NCBI GenBank assembly: GCA_020634375.1
Contig: JACKBX010000003.1
Location: forward strand, 372,001 to 436,000
Direction: 5' to 3'
DNA length: 64,000 nt
Source of the DNA: Ardenticatenaceae bacterium
GTDB lineage: Bacteria > Chloroflexota > Anaerolineae > Promineifilales > Promineifilaceae
Positions within the stretch are counted from its first letter, which is position 1; the number at the start of each line of letters is the position of its first letter. Positions 41,808 to 51,302 of the stretch are shown piece after piece. The notes beneath the pieces are model-generated. The model did no database searches. It saw only the letters and a list, made by a program, of their open reading frames with translations, and was not told the DNA's origin. The position numbers were made by a program, and so were the translations under genes.

Positions 41808-42794
41808 ATGCATATTCTAATTACTGGCTCCAGCGGGCAAATTGGCACAAACCTGGGCCAATTTTTACAAGAAAACGGCCATCAGGTTTTTGGCATTGAT
41901 ATTCGCCCCAACCCCTGGACAAACGACATTGAAACCCTGCTGCAAGACCTCAGCAAACAGTACACCCACTTCAAAGGTGGCATTGGGCACGCGCCTTATC
42001 CCAGCAATATCGATTTAGTCGTGCATTTTGCCAATCACGCCAAAGTGCATGAATTGGTACGGCAGCCAGAGCGTGCGCTGGAAAATATCACCATGAATTT
42101 CAACGTGCTGGAGTACTGCCGCCAAAATGACGTGCCCATCATCTTCAGCAGTTCGCGGGAAGTCTACGGTGACATTCACCGCTACATCACCGAGGAATCT
42201 TACGCCGACTTCGCCTTCACAGAAAGTCCCTATTCGGCCAGCAAAATCTCCGGTGAGGCCCTCATTTACTCATATGCACAATGTTATGGGCTGCGCTATC
42301 TAGTTTTCAGGTTTAGCAATGTGTACGGCCGTTACGACAACGACATCCACCGCATGTTACGCGTCATCCCCCACTTCATCCGCCAAATCAGCCAGGACAA
42401 ACCCATCACCGTCTACGGCAAAGACAAAGTGCTAGACTTCACCTACGTCAATGACTGCGTGGCCGGTGTGAGCGCCGGTATCGAAAAACTCGTCAGCGGC
42501 GAAATCGCCAACCACACCATCAACCTGGCCTACGGGCAGGGCAACACCCTGGTGCAAATGGCAGAATTCATCGGCGAGGCGTTGGGCAAGACACCCAACA
42601 TGACCATCAAGCCCTCTCGTGTCGGCGAAGTGACGCATTACGTCGCCAACGTGGGCAAGGCGCGGGCACTGCTGGACTACACACCACAAGTTTCGCTGCG
42701 CGAGGGCATCCAAAAAGCGACAGCCTGGGCAATGGATTGGTGGCAGGCGCACCCAGAACATTATTATGCCAACACGCAAGAAGTGCTGGAGTAA
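41808..42794 (+). CDS. NAD-dependent epimerase/dehydratase
   Basis: 328 aa from the ATG at 41808, which has AGGAG 9 bases upstream; a TTG two codons earlier is less likely. Extended SDR fold with the NAD motif ITGSSGQIGTNL near 4-15 and the active-site pair Tyr-x3-Lys in SPYSASKISGEA near 145. The substrate is probably a UDP- or GDP-sugar (family GalE/RmlB/WcaG), consistent with the glycosyltransferase 11 bases downstream. Confidence 0.85.
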   Translation: MHILITGSSGQIGTNLGQFLQENGHQVFGIDIRPNPWTNDIETLLQDLSKQYTHFKGGIGHAPYPSNIDLVVHFANHAKVHELVRQPERALENITMNFNVLEYCRQNDVPIIFSSSREVYGDIHRYITEESYADFAFTESPYSASKISGEALIYSYAQCYGLRYLVFRFSNVYGRYDNDIHRMLRVIPHFIRQISQDKPITVYGKDKVLDFTYVNDCVAGVSAGIEKLVSGEIANHTINLAYGQGNTLVQMAEFIGEALGKTPNMTIKPSRVGEVTHYVANVGKARALLDYTPQVSLREGIQKATAWAMDWWQAHPEHYYANTQEVLE

Positions 42795-42805
42795 ATCAGT
42801 TATTC

Positions 42806-43927
42806 ATGGATTACATTGATATTTCTGCGGCCGTACACAGCAAGGCGGGTATTGGCCGTTATGCGGAGAGTTTGGCCGGAGCGCTTATCCAGGCTCAACC
42901 AGAGCGGTTTGGGGTGTTTTTTAATCAGGGGGGCAACGGTCGTTTCCCATCCACCCTACCCCCTACCATCCCGCAACACTCAATTAGCCTGGGCTACAAA
43001 CCATGGCGAACGGCCGTGCTGCTGGGGCAAATGGCACGGCTCCCCTTCAACCACCTCGTGCCCGGTGCCACTCTCTTCCACTGCACCGAACACCTGCTGC
43101 TGCCCCTGCGCGGCGTGCCCACCGTCCTCACCGTGCACGACCTCATTTACAAGCTGTTCCCCGCCTACCACAAAAAGCTCAACTACTGGTATTTGAACCT
43201 GGCAATGCCCCTCTTTTGTCGCCGCGCCGACGCGATCATTGCCGTTTCACAGGCCAGCAAGCGGGACATCGTACATCACTACGGCATTGACCCCGCTAAA
43301 ATACATGTCGTGTACGAGGCGGCGGCAGCACACTTCCAACCCCCGTCCCCGGCCAAAATTGCCGCAGTACGGCAGACATACGACTTACCAGATCAATACC
43401 TCATCCACTTAAGCACCATCGAGCCGCGCAAAAACCTCTCGCGGCTGTTGGATGCCCTCCTGGCTCTCCGCCACCTCTTCCCTCAACTCCGCCTCGTACT
43501 GGCCGGGGGACGGGGGTGGTTATTTGATGATTTTTTCGCCAAAATTGAGGCGTTGGGTTTGCAAGATGCCGTCATCCCCCTGGGATGGGTTCCCGATGAA
43601 GATTTGCCTGCCATTCTCGCTGCCGCCGATTTAGCAGTGCAGCCAAGTTTGTATGAGGGATTTGGCCTGCCGATTTTGGAACATATGGCTTGCGGGCAGG
43701 TGGTGGCGGCCAGCCGTGCCAGCAGTCACCCGGAGGTGGGCGGCGAGGCGGCGGCTTATTTTGACCCGGAGAATGTGGAGGAGATGACGGCCGTTATCCG
43801 CCAACTCCTCACGCACAACGACGAATACCGCCATCGCCAACAGCTAGGCATCGCGCAAGCCGCCAAATTTAGCTGGGCGCGTGCGGCCAAAGAGACCATT
43901 GCCGTTTATGATCAACTACGCAAATAG
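42806..43927 (+). CDS. GT-B (GT4-like) glycosyltransferase
   Basis: 373 aa from the ATG at 42806; a longer frame would begin inside the epimerase gene. The N-terminal Rossmann region has the SKAGIGRYAESLAGAL opening and VLTVHDLIYKLFP near 109-121. The C-terminal half carries the GT4 signature: STIEPRKNLSRLLDA, LVLAGGRGW, VPDEDLPAILAAADLAVQPS and EGFGLPILEHMACGQVV with the conserved E-x7-E. It is likely cytoplasmic, adding a sugar to a surface polysaccharide or glycolipid. Donor and acceptor are unknown. Confidence 0.9.
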   Translation: MDYIDISAAVHSKAGIGRYAESLAGALIQAQPERFGVFFNQGGNGRFPSTLPPTIPQHSISLGYKPWRTAVLLGQMARLPFNHLVPGATLFHCTEHLLLPLRGVPTVLTVHDLIYKLFPAYHKKLNYWYLNLAMPLFCRRADAIIAVSQASKRDIVHHYGIDPAKIHVVYEAAAAHFQPPSPAKIAAVRQTYDLPDQYLIHLSTIEPRKNLSRLLDALLALRHLFPQLRLVLAGGRGWLFDDFFAKIEALGLQDAVIPLGWVPDEDLPAILAAADLAVQPSLYEGFGLPILEHMACGQVVAASRASSHPEVGGEAAAYFDPENVEEMTAVIRQLLTHNDEYRHRQQLGIAQAAKFSWARAAKETIAVYDQLRK

Positions 43928-46478
43928 GAACACAGAGGGCACAGAGGATACACAGAGAACACAAAGAGACCACAAAGGGTTTCCCGTTTACCGATTACTG
44001 GTTACTGTTTACCGATTACTGACTACTGATTACCGTTTCTTGCTGCTCATCATCCCCCTGCTTTACCTCTTCACGCTGGCGCGGACGCCGGTGTTGGGCG
44101 ACCCGACGGAGTATACGGTTGTGGCAAACACGCTGGGCGTGGCCCATCCGCCGGGATATGCCTTTATCACGGTGGTGGGTAAGCTGTTCCAAACCCTCAT
44201 CCCCTTTGGCAGCGTGGCCTGGCGGATGCATTTGCTCTCGGCCGTTTCCGGCACGCTGGCGGCGCTGTTTGTGTATGGCACAGTGCGTGCCCTGAAATCG
44301 CCAATCTCCAATCTCCAATCTCTATCTGCTGTGTTTGCGGCGCTGACGGTGGGAACGGCCGTCAACCACTGGCAGCACGCCATCCACGCCAACCCGCACA
44401 TCATCACCGCCACCTTCACGGCCGCAAACCTGTATTTTCTCACGCGCTGGTGGGCGGAAAAGCAGAGGAACAGAGGGGCAGAAGGGCAAGGGAGCAGTGG
44501 GGATAAGTGGCTTTATGTGTTTAGTTTGTCGGCGGGGTTGGGCGTGACCCATCATCCGCTGACGGTATTTGGCTTTCCGGCGTATGCGCTGTTTATTTTG
44601 GCCGTTTGGTGGCAGCAATCCAGGGCAATTGCCAATCGTCAATTCTTCCGCCGCTGGCCCACCATCCTAAAAATGCTCGGCTTTGCTTTGTTGGGTTTGA
44701 GCGTATGGCTCTACTTTCCACTGCGCAGCGCCAACGCGCCGCTGGGCGCAACGGGACTGAACACCGTGCAAGGCTTCCTCAACCACATTTTGGCGCGTGG
44801 CCTCAGCGACACCCTGCCCTTCTACAGCCTGTCAGACCAACCCACGCGGCTGGTCGTCTTTTGGAGCATTCTGCGCCTGCAATTCAGCCTGCCCACCATC
44901 TTTTTAGCTGTAATCGGCGTCCTTTTTTCGCTTTTTCCGCCGCGCATGTCACGCCGCTTGCCCCGTCTCCCCATCCTCCTTTACCTGATTACCTTTCTCA
45001 GCTTTTACGCCTTCGTCATCAGCCTGCGCGTGCAGGACATCATGGCTTATCTGCTGGGGCCACTGCTGCTGATTGGGCTGTTCGCCGGGTTGGGTTTGTG
45101 GCAGTTGTTGGCGCTAGTAGAGAGACGGCTGCAAGTTGGCAAGCGCACGTTGGCATTGTTGGCAACGGCCGTTTTCCTCCTCGGCCCCGTCCTGCAAATC
45201 CTACGTAATGCACCCGTCATCTCCCTCAGCCAGTACAGCGAAGGGCAGGATTACGTGGATGCAGTGTTTGACTCTTTTGATGGCAGCGGCGCGGGTGCAA
45301 CCCTGCTCAACGACTGGGAGCATATGACGCCGCTGTGGTACAGCCAGTTTGTAGATGGACGTTGGCCGAATGAGGACGACGTGCAGTTATTGTGGGTTTC
45401 GGCGGGCACGGCCAATCCCTGGCTGGAGGCGGTGTTCCGCTATCTGCCGGGTGGCTCGGTCTATCTCAGTAATTATCGGCGGGAAATTGTGGATGCGGGG
45501 TTTCGGTTACGGCCGTTCGGCCCCTTCTATCAGGTCGTTGAACCCGGCGATACCAGCCTGCCGCCAGAACTCACCCCTACCCATGCCAGCGGCGAAGAAA
45601 TCAACATCGTCGGTTACGCCCTGGGAAATGTGGAATGTGGAATGCTAAATGCTGAATGCCCGCCGCCAGCCACCAGCTACCAGCTACCAACTACCAACTA
45701 CCTCCCCATCACCCTGGCTATGACCGCGCCCATCACGCCAACGGATTATTATGTGCCGGTCATTCATGTCGGCGAGATCAACTTTACGTTTACGACGGAC
45801 AGTCATCTGCTCACACCAACATGGCTGCCCGGCGAGGTGGTGGTGGAGCGGTTTGATGTGGCGCTGCCGTTTGATTTGCCCGGCGGCGCGTACCCGGTGA
45901 CGCTGGATTTGAAGGATTTGAGTACGGATACAGTTGTCCCGCTAAATTTGGCATTGGGGACGGTGATAGTGGCGGAACGGCCGTATCCCCCCCATACCAA
46001 CCATCTCCTGGCAAACTTTCGGCAGCGGGTGGGGCTGGTCAGCGCTACCGCTAGTAATGGCCTCGGCGAACGCCGCGTCGTCCGCGGGGACGCCGCTCCC
46101 TGGATGGAACCCATTGATGCCCAACCTGGCGACACCATCGACTTGAATTTACGCTGGCAAAGCATATGGTACGCTGAAGAAAGCTATACCGTTTTTGTGC
46201 ATCTCATTGATTTGGCAAATCGGCCGTATGTCACCCTCGATTACACTCCTCTGGGCGGCTCTGTGCCAACCTATCTCTGGTTTGCCAAATGGCTGCCCGG
46301 CCAGCAATTTCTCGATCCCTACCACCTCACCATCCCCGACGATCTTCCCCCCGGCCAATATCTGATTGAAGTTGGCCTGTACGAAATGGTCGGCAAACGC
46401 CGTCTGCATATCAGCGATGCGCAGGGCAACCTGGTTGGCGACCGTTACATTTTAGGAAGTGTTATTGTAGGGGAATAA
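43908..46478 (+). CDS. GT117/DUF2723-type membrane glycosyltransferase-like protein
   Basis: Polytopic membrane protein of the DUF2723 family (now GT117, related to protein O-mannosyltransferases). The hallmark is DPTEYTVVANTLGVAHPPGY near residues 66-85, with Asp and His-Pro-Pro-Gly, followed by about ten membrane helices to about 460. The C-terminal ~400 residues are extracytoplasmic and beta-rich. The N-terminal 50 residues are encoded by micro-repeat DNA (RLLVTVYRLLTTDYRF), so the true start is uncertain; an upstream GTG at 43881 or a start further inside are both possible. A second repeat insert (about 45630-45705) lies in the extracytoplasmic part. It overlaps the end of the glycosyltransferase gene. 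Confidence 0.75.
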   Translation: MINYANRNTEGTEDTQRTQRDHKGFPVYRLLVTVYRLLTTDYRFLLLIIPLLYLFTLARTPVLGDPTEYTVVANTLGVAHPPGYAFITVVGKLFQTLIPFGSVAWRMHLLSAVSGTLAALFVYGTVRALKSPISNLQSLSAVFAALTVGTAVNHWQHAIHANPHIITATFTAANLYFLTRWWAEKQRNRGAEGQGSSGDKWLYVFSLSAGLGVTHHPLTVFGFPAYALFILAVWWQQSRAIANRQFFRRWPTILKMLGFALLGLSVWLYFPLRSANAPLGATGLNTVQGFLNHILARGLSDTLPFYSLSDQPTRLVVFWSILRLQFSLPTIFLAVIGVLFSLFPPRMSRRLPRLPILLYLITFLSFYAFVISLRVQDIMAYLLGPLLLIGLFAGLGLWQLLALVERRLQVGKRTLALLATAVFLLGPVLQILRNAPVISLSQYSEGQDYVDAVFDSFDGSGAGATLLNDWEHMTPLWYSQFVDGRWPNEDDVQLLWVSAGTANPWLEAVFRYLPGGSVYLSNYRREIVDAGFRLRPFGPFYQVVEPGDTSLPPELTPTHASGEEINIVGYALGNVECGMLNAECPPPATSYQLPTTNYLPITLAMTAPITPTDYYVPVIHVGEINFTFTTDSHLLTPTWLPGEVVVERFDVALPFDLPGGAYPVTLDLKDLSTDTVVPLNLALGTVIVAERPYPPHTNHLLANFRQRVGLVSATASNGLGERRVVRGDAAPWMEPIDAQPGDTIDLNLRWQSIWYAEESYTVFVHLIDLANRPYVTLDYTPLGGSVPTYLWFAKWLPGQQFLDPYHLTIPDDLPPGQYLIEVGLYEMVGKRRLHISDAQGNLVGDRYILGSVIVGE
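43975..44040. repeat. ACCGATTACTG micro-repeats at the start of the GT117 gene
   Basis: Runs of ACCGATTACTGGTTACTG-type words, preceded by ACACAGAGG-type words (about 43930-43970). They read in frame, or the gene starts after them. Confidence 0.75.
45625..45705. repeat. GGAATGTGG and CCAGCTACC micro-repeats inside the GT117 gene
   Basis: In-frame insert within the extracytoplasmic region encoding NVECGMLNAEC then PATSYQLPTTNY. The second peptide matches the insert in hypF. Confidence 0.75.
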
Positions 46479-46481
46479 AGG

Positions 46482-48233
46482 TTATTCTCTCAGACCTGTC
46501 AGGTTATAGACCTGCTCGAATGCCTGACGACCTTTCACGCGCAGGGGGTTTAACGCCTCGGCGATGACGAACTCTTTCACCTGTTCGTACACCACTTCGC
46601 TAACGATGACTTGCCCTGGCTTCGCGTTCTCTTGCAGCCGCTTGGCTAGATTGACAGCATCGCCAATGGCCGAGTAATCCTTGCGCAGGCTGCTGCCGAC
46701 ATTGCCAATAACCGCTTCGCCCATGTGCACGCCAATGCCAAAATAGAGGCGTTGCTCTTCGGGCACGCTCTCGTGGTAAAGGCGCATTCGATCTTGCACC
46801 ATGAGGGCGGTGCGTACGGCGCGTTCTATGTGGTTTTCCTGCGGATTGAGCGGCGTGTTAAAGAGGGCCATCACAGCATCCCCCATGAATTTATCCGTCA
46901 ACCCCTCATATTTGGTAATAGCGCGGACAGCTTCGGTAAAGTAGCCGTTGATGACTTGAATGAGCTTTTCCGGGTCGAGGTGTTCGCTGTAAGTGCTGAA
47001 GCCACGCACATCGCCAAAGACGACGCTGATTTGGCGACGCTGCGGACGCTGTGCTGCATCAAGGTCGCGCACCTGATCTACCAGGGCGGGTGGCAAATAC
47101 CGGCGTACGCTTTCCAGGCGCTTGGTCTCGGAGATGTCGTTGAGTACCATTGCCACGCCGAGTGTTTCCTGGTTCATGTCGTGCAGAGGGGAGAAGGTCA
47201 TGTTGAGAGATGTCAGCCCGGCACGCTTGCTGACAACGATGTCGAGTTCGGTTTGTTGGGTACGGCCGTTCTGCTTCACAGCTTCCACCAACGGCTCAAC
47301 CGGCATCTCCAGCACCGCCAGCAAATTGCGGTATGCCTGCTGCAACACCGAATCAGCAGGCTGCCCTAAAATGCGTTCTGCCGCACGGTTATAGAGGCGA
47401 ATCTGGTCTTCCTGATCAATGGTAATCACACCGCTGGTAATTGACTCAAAGACATTATTCATCAAGTCGCGCATCTCAGTGATGACCATCAATTGGTTGC
47501 GAATTTCACGGAACAAACGGGCATTTTCAATGGCAACGGCCGCTTGATTGGCAAAAGCCGCCAGCATATCACGGTCATTATCGCCAAAGATGCCAGAAGC
47601 CACGCGGTTATCCGCATAAATCACGCCGGTAATGGCATCTTTTACCTTCAGCGGCACACATAAAATAGAGCGTAGATTATAACTGATGATGCTTTCTTGG
47701 GAGGAGAAGCGCGGATCGGCCTGAGCATTTGTTGTCGCTACTGGTTCGCCCGTATCGGCCACAGTGCGCACAATGCTGCGGCTGATCTCAAAGGATTGGG
47801 ATTTCTCAATGGTTTCCCGATCCATATTACGTGCTACCTGTACTTCCAATTCGCCGCTGCTTTCATTGCTGAGTAGTAAAATGGCGCGTTCTGCCCCTGT
47901 GAGGTTGATGATGGCATCCATCACGGCATTGAGCACCTGGTTCAGATCGAGCGAGGAGTTGATGGCGGCGCCAATGTCTTGCAGTGCCCGCAGTTGGCTG
48001 CGCTCTTTTTCCTGGGCTTTCACGCGCCGTTCCAGGTCTTCCATGGTGCGGCGGGCAAAGATAAGCAGCCGGGATAGTTCATCACCGGTTTGCACGGCCG
48101 TTTGTCTTGCCAGATCAGCACGACTGGTGATCAACGTTTGCTGCTGCTGATTGACCGTACTGCCGAGCTTATCAATAAGCTGGCGGAGTTCGCTAATGTT
48201 GGTGTGAACTTGAGTATCAGATGGATCGCTCAA
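46482..48233 (-). CDS. Class III adenylate cyclase with GAF and PAS domains
   Basis: 583-aa soluble cyclase. N-terminal coiled coil (about 5-75), GAF domain (about 80-235: ALQDIGAAINSSLDLNQVL, RSILCVPLKVKDAITGVIYAD), PAS domain (about 255-360: NNVFESITSGVITIDQEDQ) and C-terminal CHD domain (about 390-560). Metal-binding Asp are in VVFGDVRGFST and DKFMGDAVMALF. The Lys in TDKF and the Asp in KDYSAIGDAVNLAKRL predict ATP, not GTP. It likely makes cAMP in response to a GAF or PAS signal. It converges with the GT117 gene only 3 bases away. Confidence 0.9.
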   Translation of the reverse strand: MSDPSDTQVHTNISELRQLIDKLGSTVNQQQQTLITSRADLARQTAVQTGDELSRLLIFARRTMEDLERRVKAQEKERSQLRALQDIGAAINSSLDLNQVLNAVMDAIINLTGAERAILLLSNESSGELEVQVARNMDRETIEKSQSFEISRSIVRTVADTGEPVATTNAQADPRFSSQESIISYNLRSILCVPLKVKDAITGVIYADNRVASGIFGDNDRDMLAAFANQAAVAIENARLFREIRNQLMVITEMRDLMNNVFESITSGVITIDQEDQIRLYNRAAERILGQPADSVLQQAYRNLLAVLEMPVEPLVEAVKQNGRTQQTELDIVVSKRAGLTSLNMTFSPLHDMNQETLGVAMVLNDISETKRLESVRRYLPPALVDQVRDLDAAQRPQRRQISVVFGDVRGFSTYSEHLDPEKLIQVINGYFTEAVRAITKYEGLTDKFMGDAVMALFNTPLNPQENHIERAVRTALMVQDRMRLYHESVPEEQRLYFGIGVHMGEAVIGNVGSSLRKDYSAIGDAVNLAKRLQENAKPGQVIVSEVVYEQVKEFVIAEALNPLRVKGRQAFEQVYNLTGLRE

Positions 48234-48316
48234 TGGATTGCCCTCTCATATCTAACCATATCATACCAATTCCTAATACAAGTAGATTATATCAGAGTAA
48301 GAGGCAGGGCAAGTTT

Positions 48317-48348
48317 AGAAAAACAGCCGGCCTATTTTAGACCGGCTG
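48317..48348 (-). terminator. Terminator after the TgpA-like gene
   Basis: CAGCCGG and CCGGCTG arms (48324-48330 and 48342-48348) followed on the minus strand by TTTTTCT. It lies 6 bases past the gene's stop and separates it from the cyclase gene. Confidence 0.75.
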
Positions 48349-48353
48349 CTGCC

Positions 48354-50651
48354 TTATTTTTCTTTTCTGGTTACGCGCCAGGTTCGCAGGCGATCGAGTT
48401 GGTGAACGATTGTTTTGCGCAGCAGTAACGGCCGTAACTGCCGCCACTGTGACTCCGTATCTGCATCCCCATTCGGATGAGCGCTAAACTGATTGACTAC
48501 AAAATGCTGCGTTAATCGTCGAATCGGGCTGCTGCCTTCAGGAACGGCCGTGACCATCACGTCCGCTCGCTCATAAGGCGTTTGTGCCGGACGAAACAAA
48601 ATGCCCAACCAACGCGCCCACCAGCTCAAGCGCGAGTAGCTGCCAACCACATCTCGCTCCACCCGCTTATTCATCTCATTAGCAGACAGCATCAAAAACG
48701 CAGCCACCCCCACAACAACAATCGCACCCACAACCTGCCAGAGCGAAACCGTTGCCAGCAACCCCGTGTTTGCACCATCAGCCTGATCTGTGCCAAACTG
48801 ATCCAAATCAGGCAAAGGCTCATTAGCAGCATCCGTCCCCAACTCTTCCTCGCCCAACAAACTTTCGCGGTCAATATCGGGTCGCTCGGCAAATGTTTCA
48901 CCTCCAAATGCATCACCCGGATTTCCACCTGCTGATTCTGGACGATCGACTGTTGGCAAAGCGGCCGTTGGCTCAAACTGAATCCAGCCGTACAGTGGGA
49001 AATACACCTCCACCCACGTATGTGCATTACTCGCCTTCACACGATACGACATCGTATCTTCATTAAACTCACCTTGCGCATACCCGCTCACCACCCGCGC
49101 CGGAATCCCCTGCGAACGCAACATCAACGCCATCGCCGAGGCATAATAATTACAATATCCCTCTTGAGCCACAAACAAGACATAATGAACCGCATCTATC
49201 CCTTCTGGCGGCGCAGCAATCTGGTCGTTATAGGTCACATTCTGACGCAGCCAATCCCGCACCGCGATTGCTTTGTCGAAGGGTGTATCATATGGAGTCG
49301 TAATTTCCTGTGCCAATGCCAGCGTCTCAGGAGTAATCGTGTCAGGCACTTGCAAATATCGCGTCGTCACCCAACTTGGATACACAGTAGATGCCTGACG
49401 TAAACTTTCCGCATCAGCTGTTGATACCCGCGACGTAACCAAATACTCATCATTCAAACGCAATACATAACGCGAGCGCAGCGACGTAACAACCACCCCG
49501 CCTTGTCCGTCAGGGGTACTGTCTACAAAAGCCTGCCGATCTACGCCGATGACTTCTGGTGCAGCATAAATAAAGCTGGAATTGGGCAAGTAATTGACGA
49601 CTGTCTGTGTAATCACTTCCCTGGCCTGGGAAAATGGCGTAGTGAGCACTCCATCTTCAGGGTACAAAAGTAATGTATCAGTATCTTCCTCAATATCCCA
49701 ACTACCATCTTCGTATGTATCGTAAACAATGGCCTGCCAGTAGACATAAGGCAGTTTGCGGGGTACTGTCACATCCATAATCGGTGTGTTGCCAACCGTT
49801 CGTGGGCCGCCCAATGTTAGTGAATTGAGATAGGGATCGCTTGTCGCCGTTGAATAGGAACGCAGCGAAGAAAAGAGACGCGTCCAATCATTCTGAAACT
49901 CTTTCCATGGGCCATTGGCGCCGCTGAAAGCATCAGCTACAGCAGCGCTGGCGGTAAATGGAGGCACGATTCGGGCAGCCAAAAGCGCAACCAATGCTGC
50001 CAAAAAAGCAGCCCGCAAAAAGCTAAACCAAATGCTGCGCTCGTAACGCACACGTTCAGCCCGCCAAACTCGTTCCCGATCAACTAAATAGGTACGTGCA
50101 ATGTAAATGAGGGAGAGCAAGGTATACAAGGCAAGGTAAATCGACAAAGGGGACGGCCCATTATAGTAATAGACGACGCTCAATAGCACGATGCCAGCGG
50201 GCACAACGACACGCCAAACACGGGGATAACGAAATGTGTACCAGGCAGCCGTATAGCCGAGCAGCCAAAAAATAACGGAGGTATGAACCACAAAGATCAG
50301 GCCGTCCCGACTGGTTCCCCCTTCGAATGCTTTGCGAAACCAGGCGATCTGGCGAGCTACAATGTCAAAGATGCGTTCGCGCCAGGGGATTGTGTCGGGG
50401 AAGGAAAGGCCTAAGAAAAAGAAAATGATAAACAGGCCATAAATGAGCGAGAATAAATGTGCCGTATTTGAGGGGAATCGGCTTTTTGCCAAGACTAATC
50501 CAGCAAACAATGCCACAGTAGCAACAAAAGGAATGATTCCCAAGCCCTCTATCAGGTCAGACTGTGCGATAGCAGAAGCAGCAATAAAAATCATCGCCCA
50601 GACCAGGAATAGTGTTGTCCACCCTTCTTCTAATCGTGTGCGCTTGAACAT
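48354..50651 (-). CDS. TgpA-like membrane transglutaminase family protein
   Basis: 765 aa from the second ATG (GGGAG spacing 7); a first ATG two codons earlier is also possible. N-terminal membrane helices (about 10-230, six), a periplasmic transglutaminase-like domain, and a membrane helix near 640 followed by a basic cytoplasmic tail. The catalytic Cys lies in EGYCNYYASAMALMLRSQG near 498, His in NAHTWVEVYF near 542, and the acid position is FEPT near 560. The family has essential or envelope-stress roles in other bacteria, but substrates are poorly known. The linker after the enzyme domain is acidic. Confidence 0.87.
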   Translation of the reverse strand: MFKRTRLEEGWTTLFLVWAMIFIAASAIAQSDLIEGLGIIPFVATVALFAGLVLAKSRFPSNTAHLFSLIYGLFIIFFFLGLSFPDTIPWRERIFDIVARQIAWFRKAFEGGTSRDGLIFVVHTSVIFWLLGYTAAWYTFRYPRVWRVVVPAGIVLLSVVYYYNGPSPLSIYLALYTLLSLIYIARTYLVDRERVWRAERVRYERSIWFSFLRAAFLAALVALLAARIVPPFTASAAVADAFSGANGPWKEFQNDWTRLFSSLRSYSTATSDPYLNSLTLGGPRTVGNTPIMDVTVPRKLPYVYWQAIVYDTYEDGSWDIEEDTDTLLLYPEDGVLTTPFSQAREVITQTVVNYLPNSSFIYAAPEVIGVDRQAFVDSTPDGQGGVVVTSLRSRYVLRLNDEYLVTSRVSTADAESLRQASTVYPSWVTTRYLQVPDTITPETLALAQEITTPYDTPFDKAIAVRDWLRQNVTYNDQIAAPPEGIDAVHYVLFVAQEGYCNYYASAMALMLRSQGIPARVVSGYAQGEFNEDTMSYRVKASNAHTWVEVYFPLYGWIQFEPTAALPTVDRPESAGGNPGDAFGGETFAERPDIDRESLLGEEELGTDAANEPLPDLDQFGTDQADGANTGLLATVSLWQVVGAIVVVGVAAFLMLSANEMNKRVERDVVGSYSRLSWWARWLGILFRPAQTPYERADVMVTAVPEGSSPIRRLTQHFVVNQFSAHPNGDADTESQWRQLRPLLLRKTIVHQLDRLRTWRVTRKEK

Positions 50652-50786
50652 ATGCATTCTCCCTTAAAATAAATAGAGATAGAGGGAAGCGATAGAGAAA
50701 AACTCAAACCCTATCTTTTTGATTAGCGCATTTTAGCAAAAAATGTTACTAAATTGCCACCGTATTGCCCTACGGTTCATCTACGT

Positions 50787-51302
50787 TTAATTCCGATGGC
50801 GATTGCGCAGCAGGCTAAAGAGGACGACGATACCCAACGAAATGCCGCCGATGAGCAGCCAATTGGGGGTCATGCGACTAGGAATGACTTCCATGGTGAA
50901 TACGGCCGTTCCTCCCCCCTCATTCCCCTCAACCACCGTATTTACCTGATAAGTCCCCACCTCAGATAATTCAAAATCCGTCTCGTAGAACAACCGATTA
51001 GTAGAAGCTGCCGTCGTAGCTGGTGTCCTGAAAACAACTTCGCCACTCACCATATCAACGATCTCAATATTGACGGTTGCATCCAAGACCGGTGCATCAT
51101 CAGGGGGAGCAGAAATACCTACCGTAATATGCAGTGTGCGCGTTGCCTGTGGAGCTGGCGGGTTCAGCCAAATAGTCACCTTATACGGCCCCACTGGCTC
51201 ATTGGCAAGCTGAATTTCGCCGCCGCCATGCGCAAAAAGGAGCGGGGCCGTGATGGCGAGGAGGAGCAAGGCTAAAAAAATGCGAAAAACGCGTGGAGTC
51301 AT
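50787..51302 (-). CDS. Membrane-anchored FixH/YtkA-like protein
   Basis: 171 aa from the ATG overlapping the SURF1 stop (ATGA). A longer frame lies in SURF1 and lacks a signal peptide. Signal peptide RIFLALLLLAITAPLLFAHG, a single Ig-like beta domain (GPYKVTIWLNPPAPQ, NIEIVDMVSGEVVFRTPA, TDFELSEVGTYQVNTVVEG) and a C-terminal helix (LLIGGISLGIVVLFSLLRN) with a basic cytoplasmic end. The His after the signal (AHGG) may bind copper, as in CopC-like proteins. The position at the end of the oxidase operon suggests metallation or assembly of cytochrome oxidase. Confidence 0.7.
   Translation of the reverse strand: MTPRVFRIFLALLLLAITAPLLFAHGGGEIQLANEPVGPYKVTIWLNPPAPQATRTLHITVGISAPPDDAPVLDATVNIEIVDMVSGEVVFRTPATTAASTNRLFYETDFELSEVGTYQVNTVVEGNEGGGTAVFTMEVIPSRMTPNWLLIGGISLGIVVLFSLLRNRHRN

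Noticed and set aside
43881..43907. GTG start upstream of the GT117 gene
   Set aside because: It lies inside the preceding gene with no ribosome site; the ATG at 43908 was preferred, though the true start may be later still.
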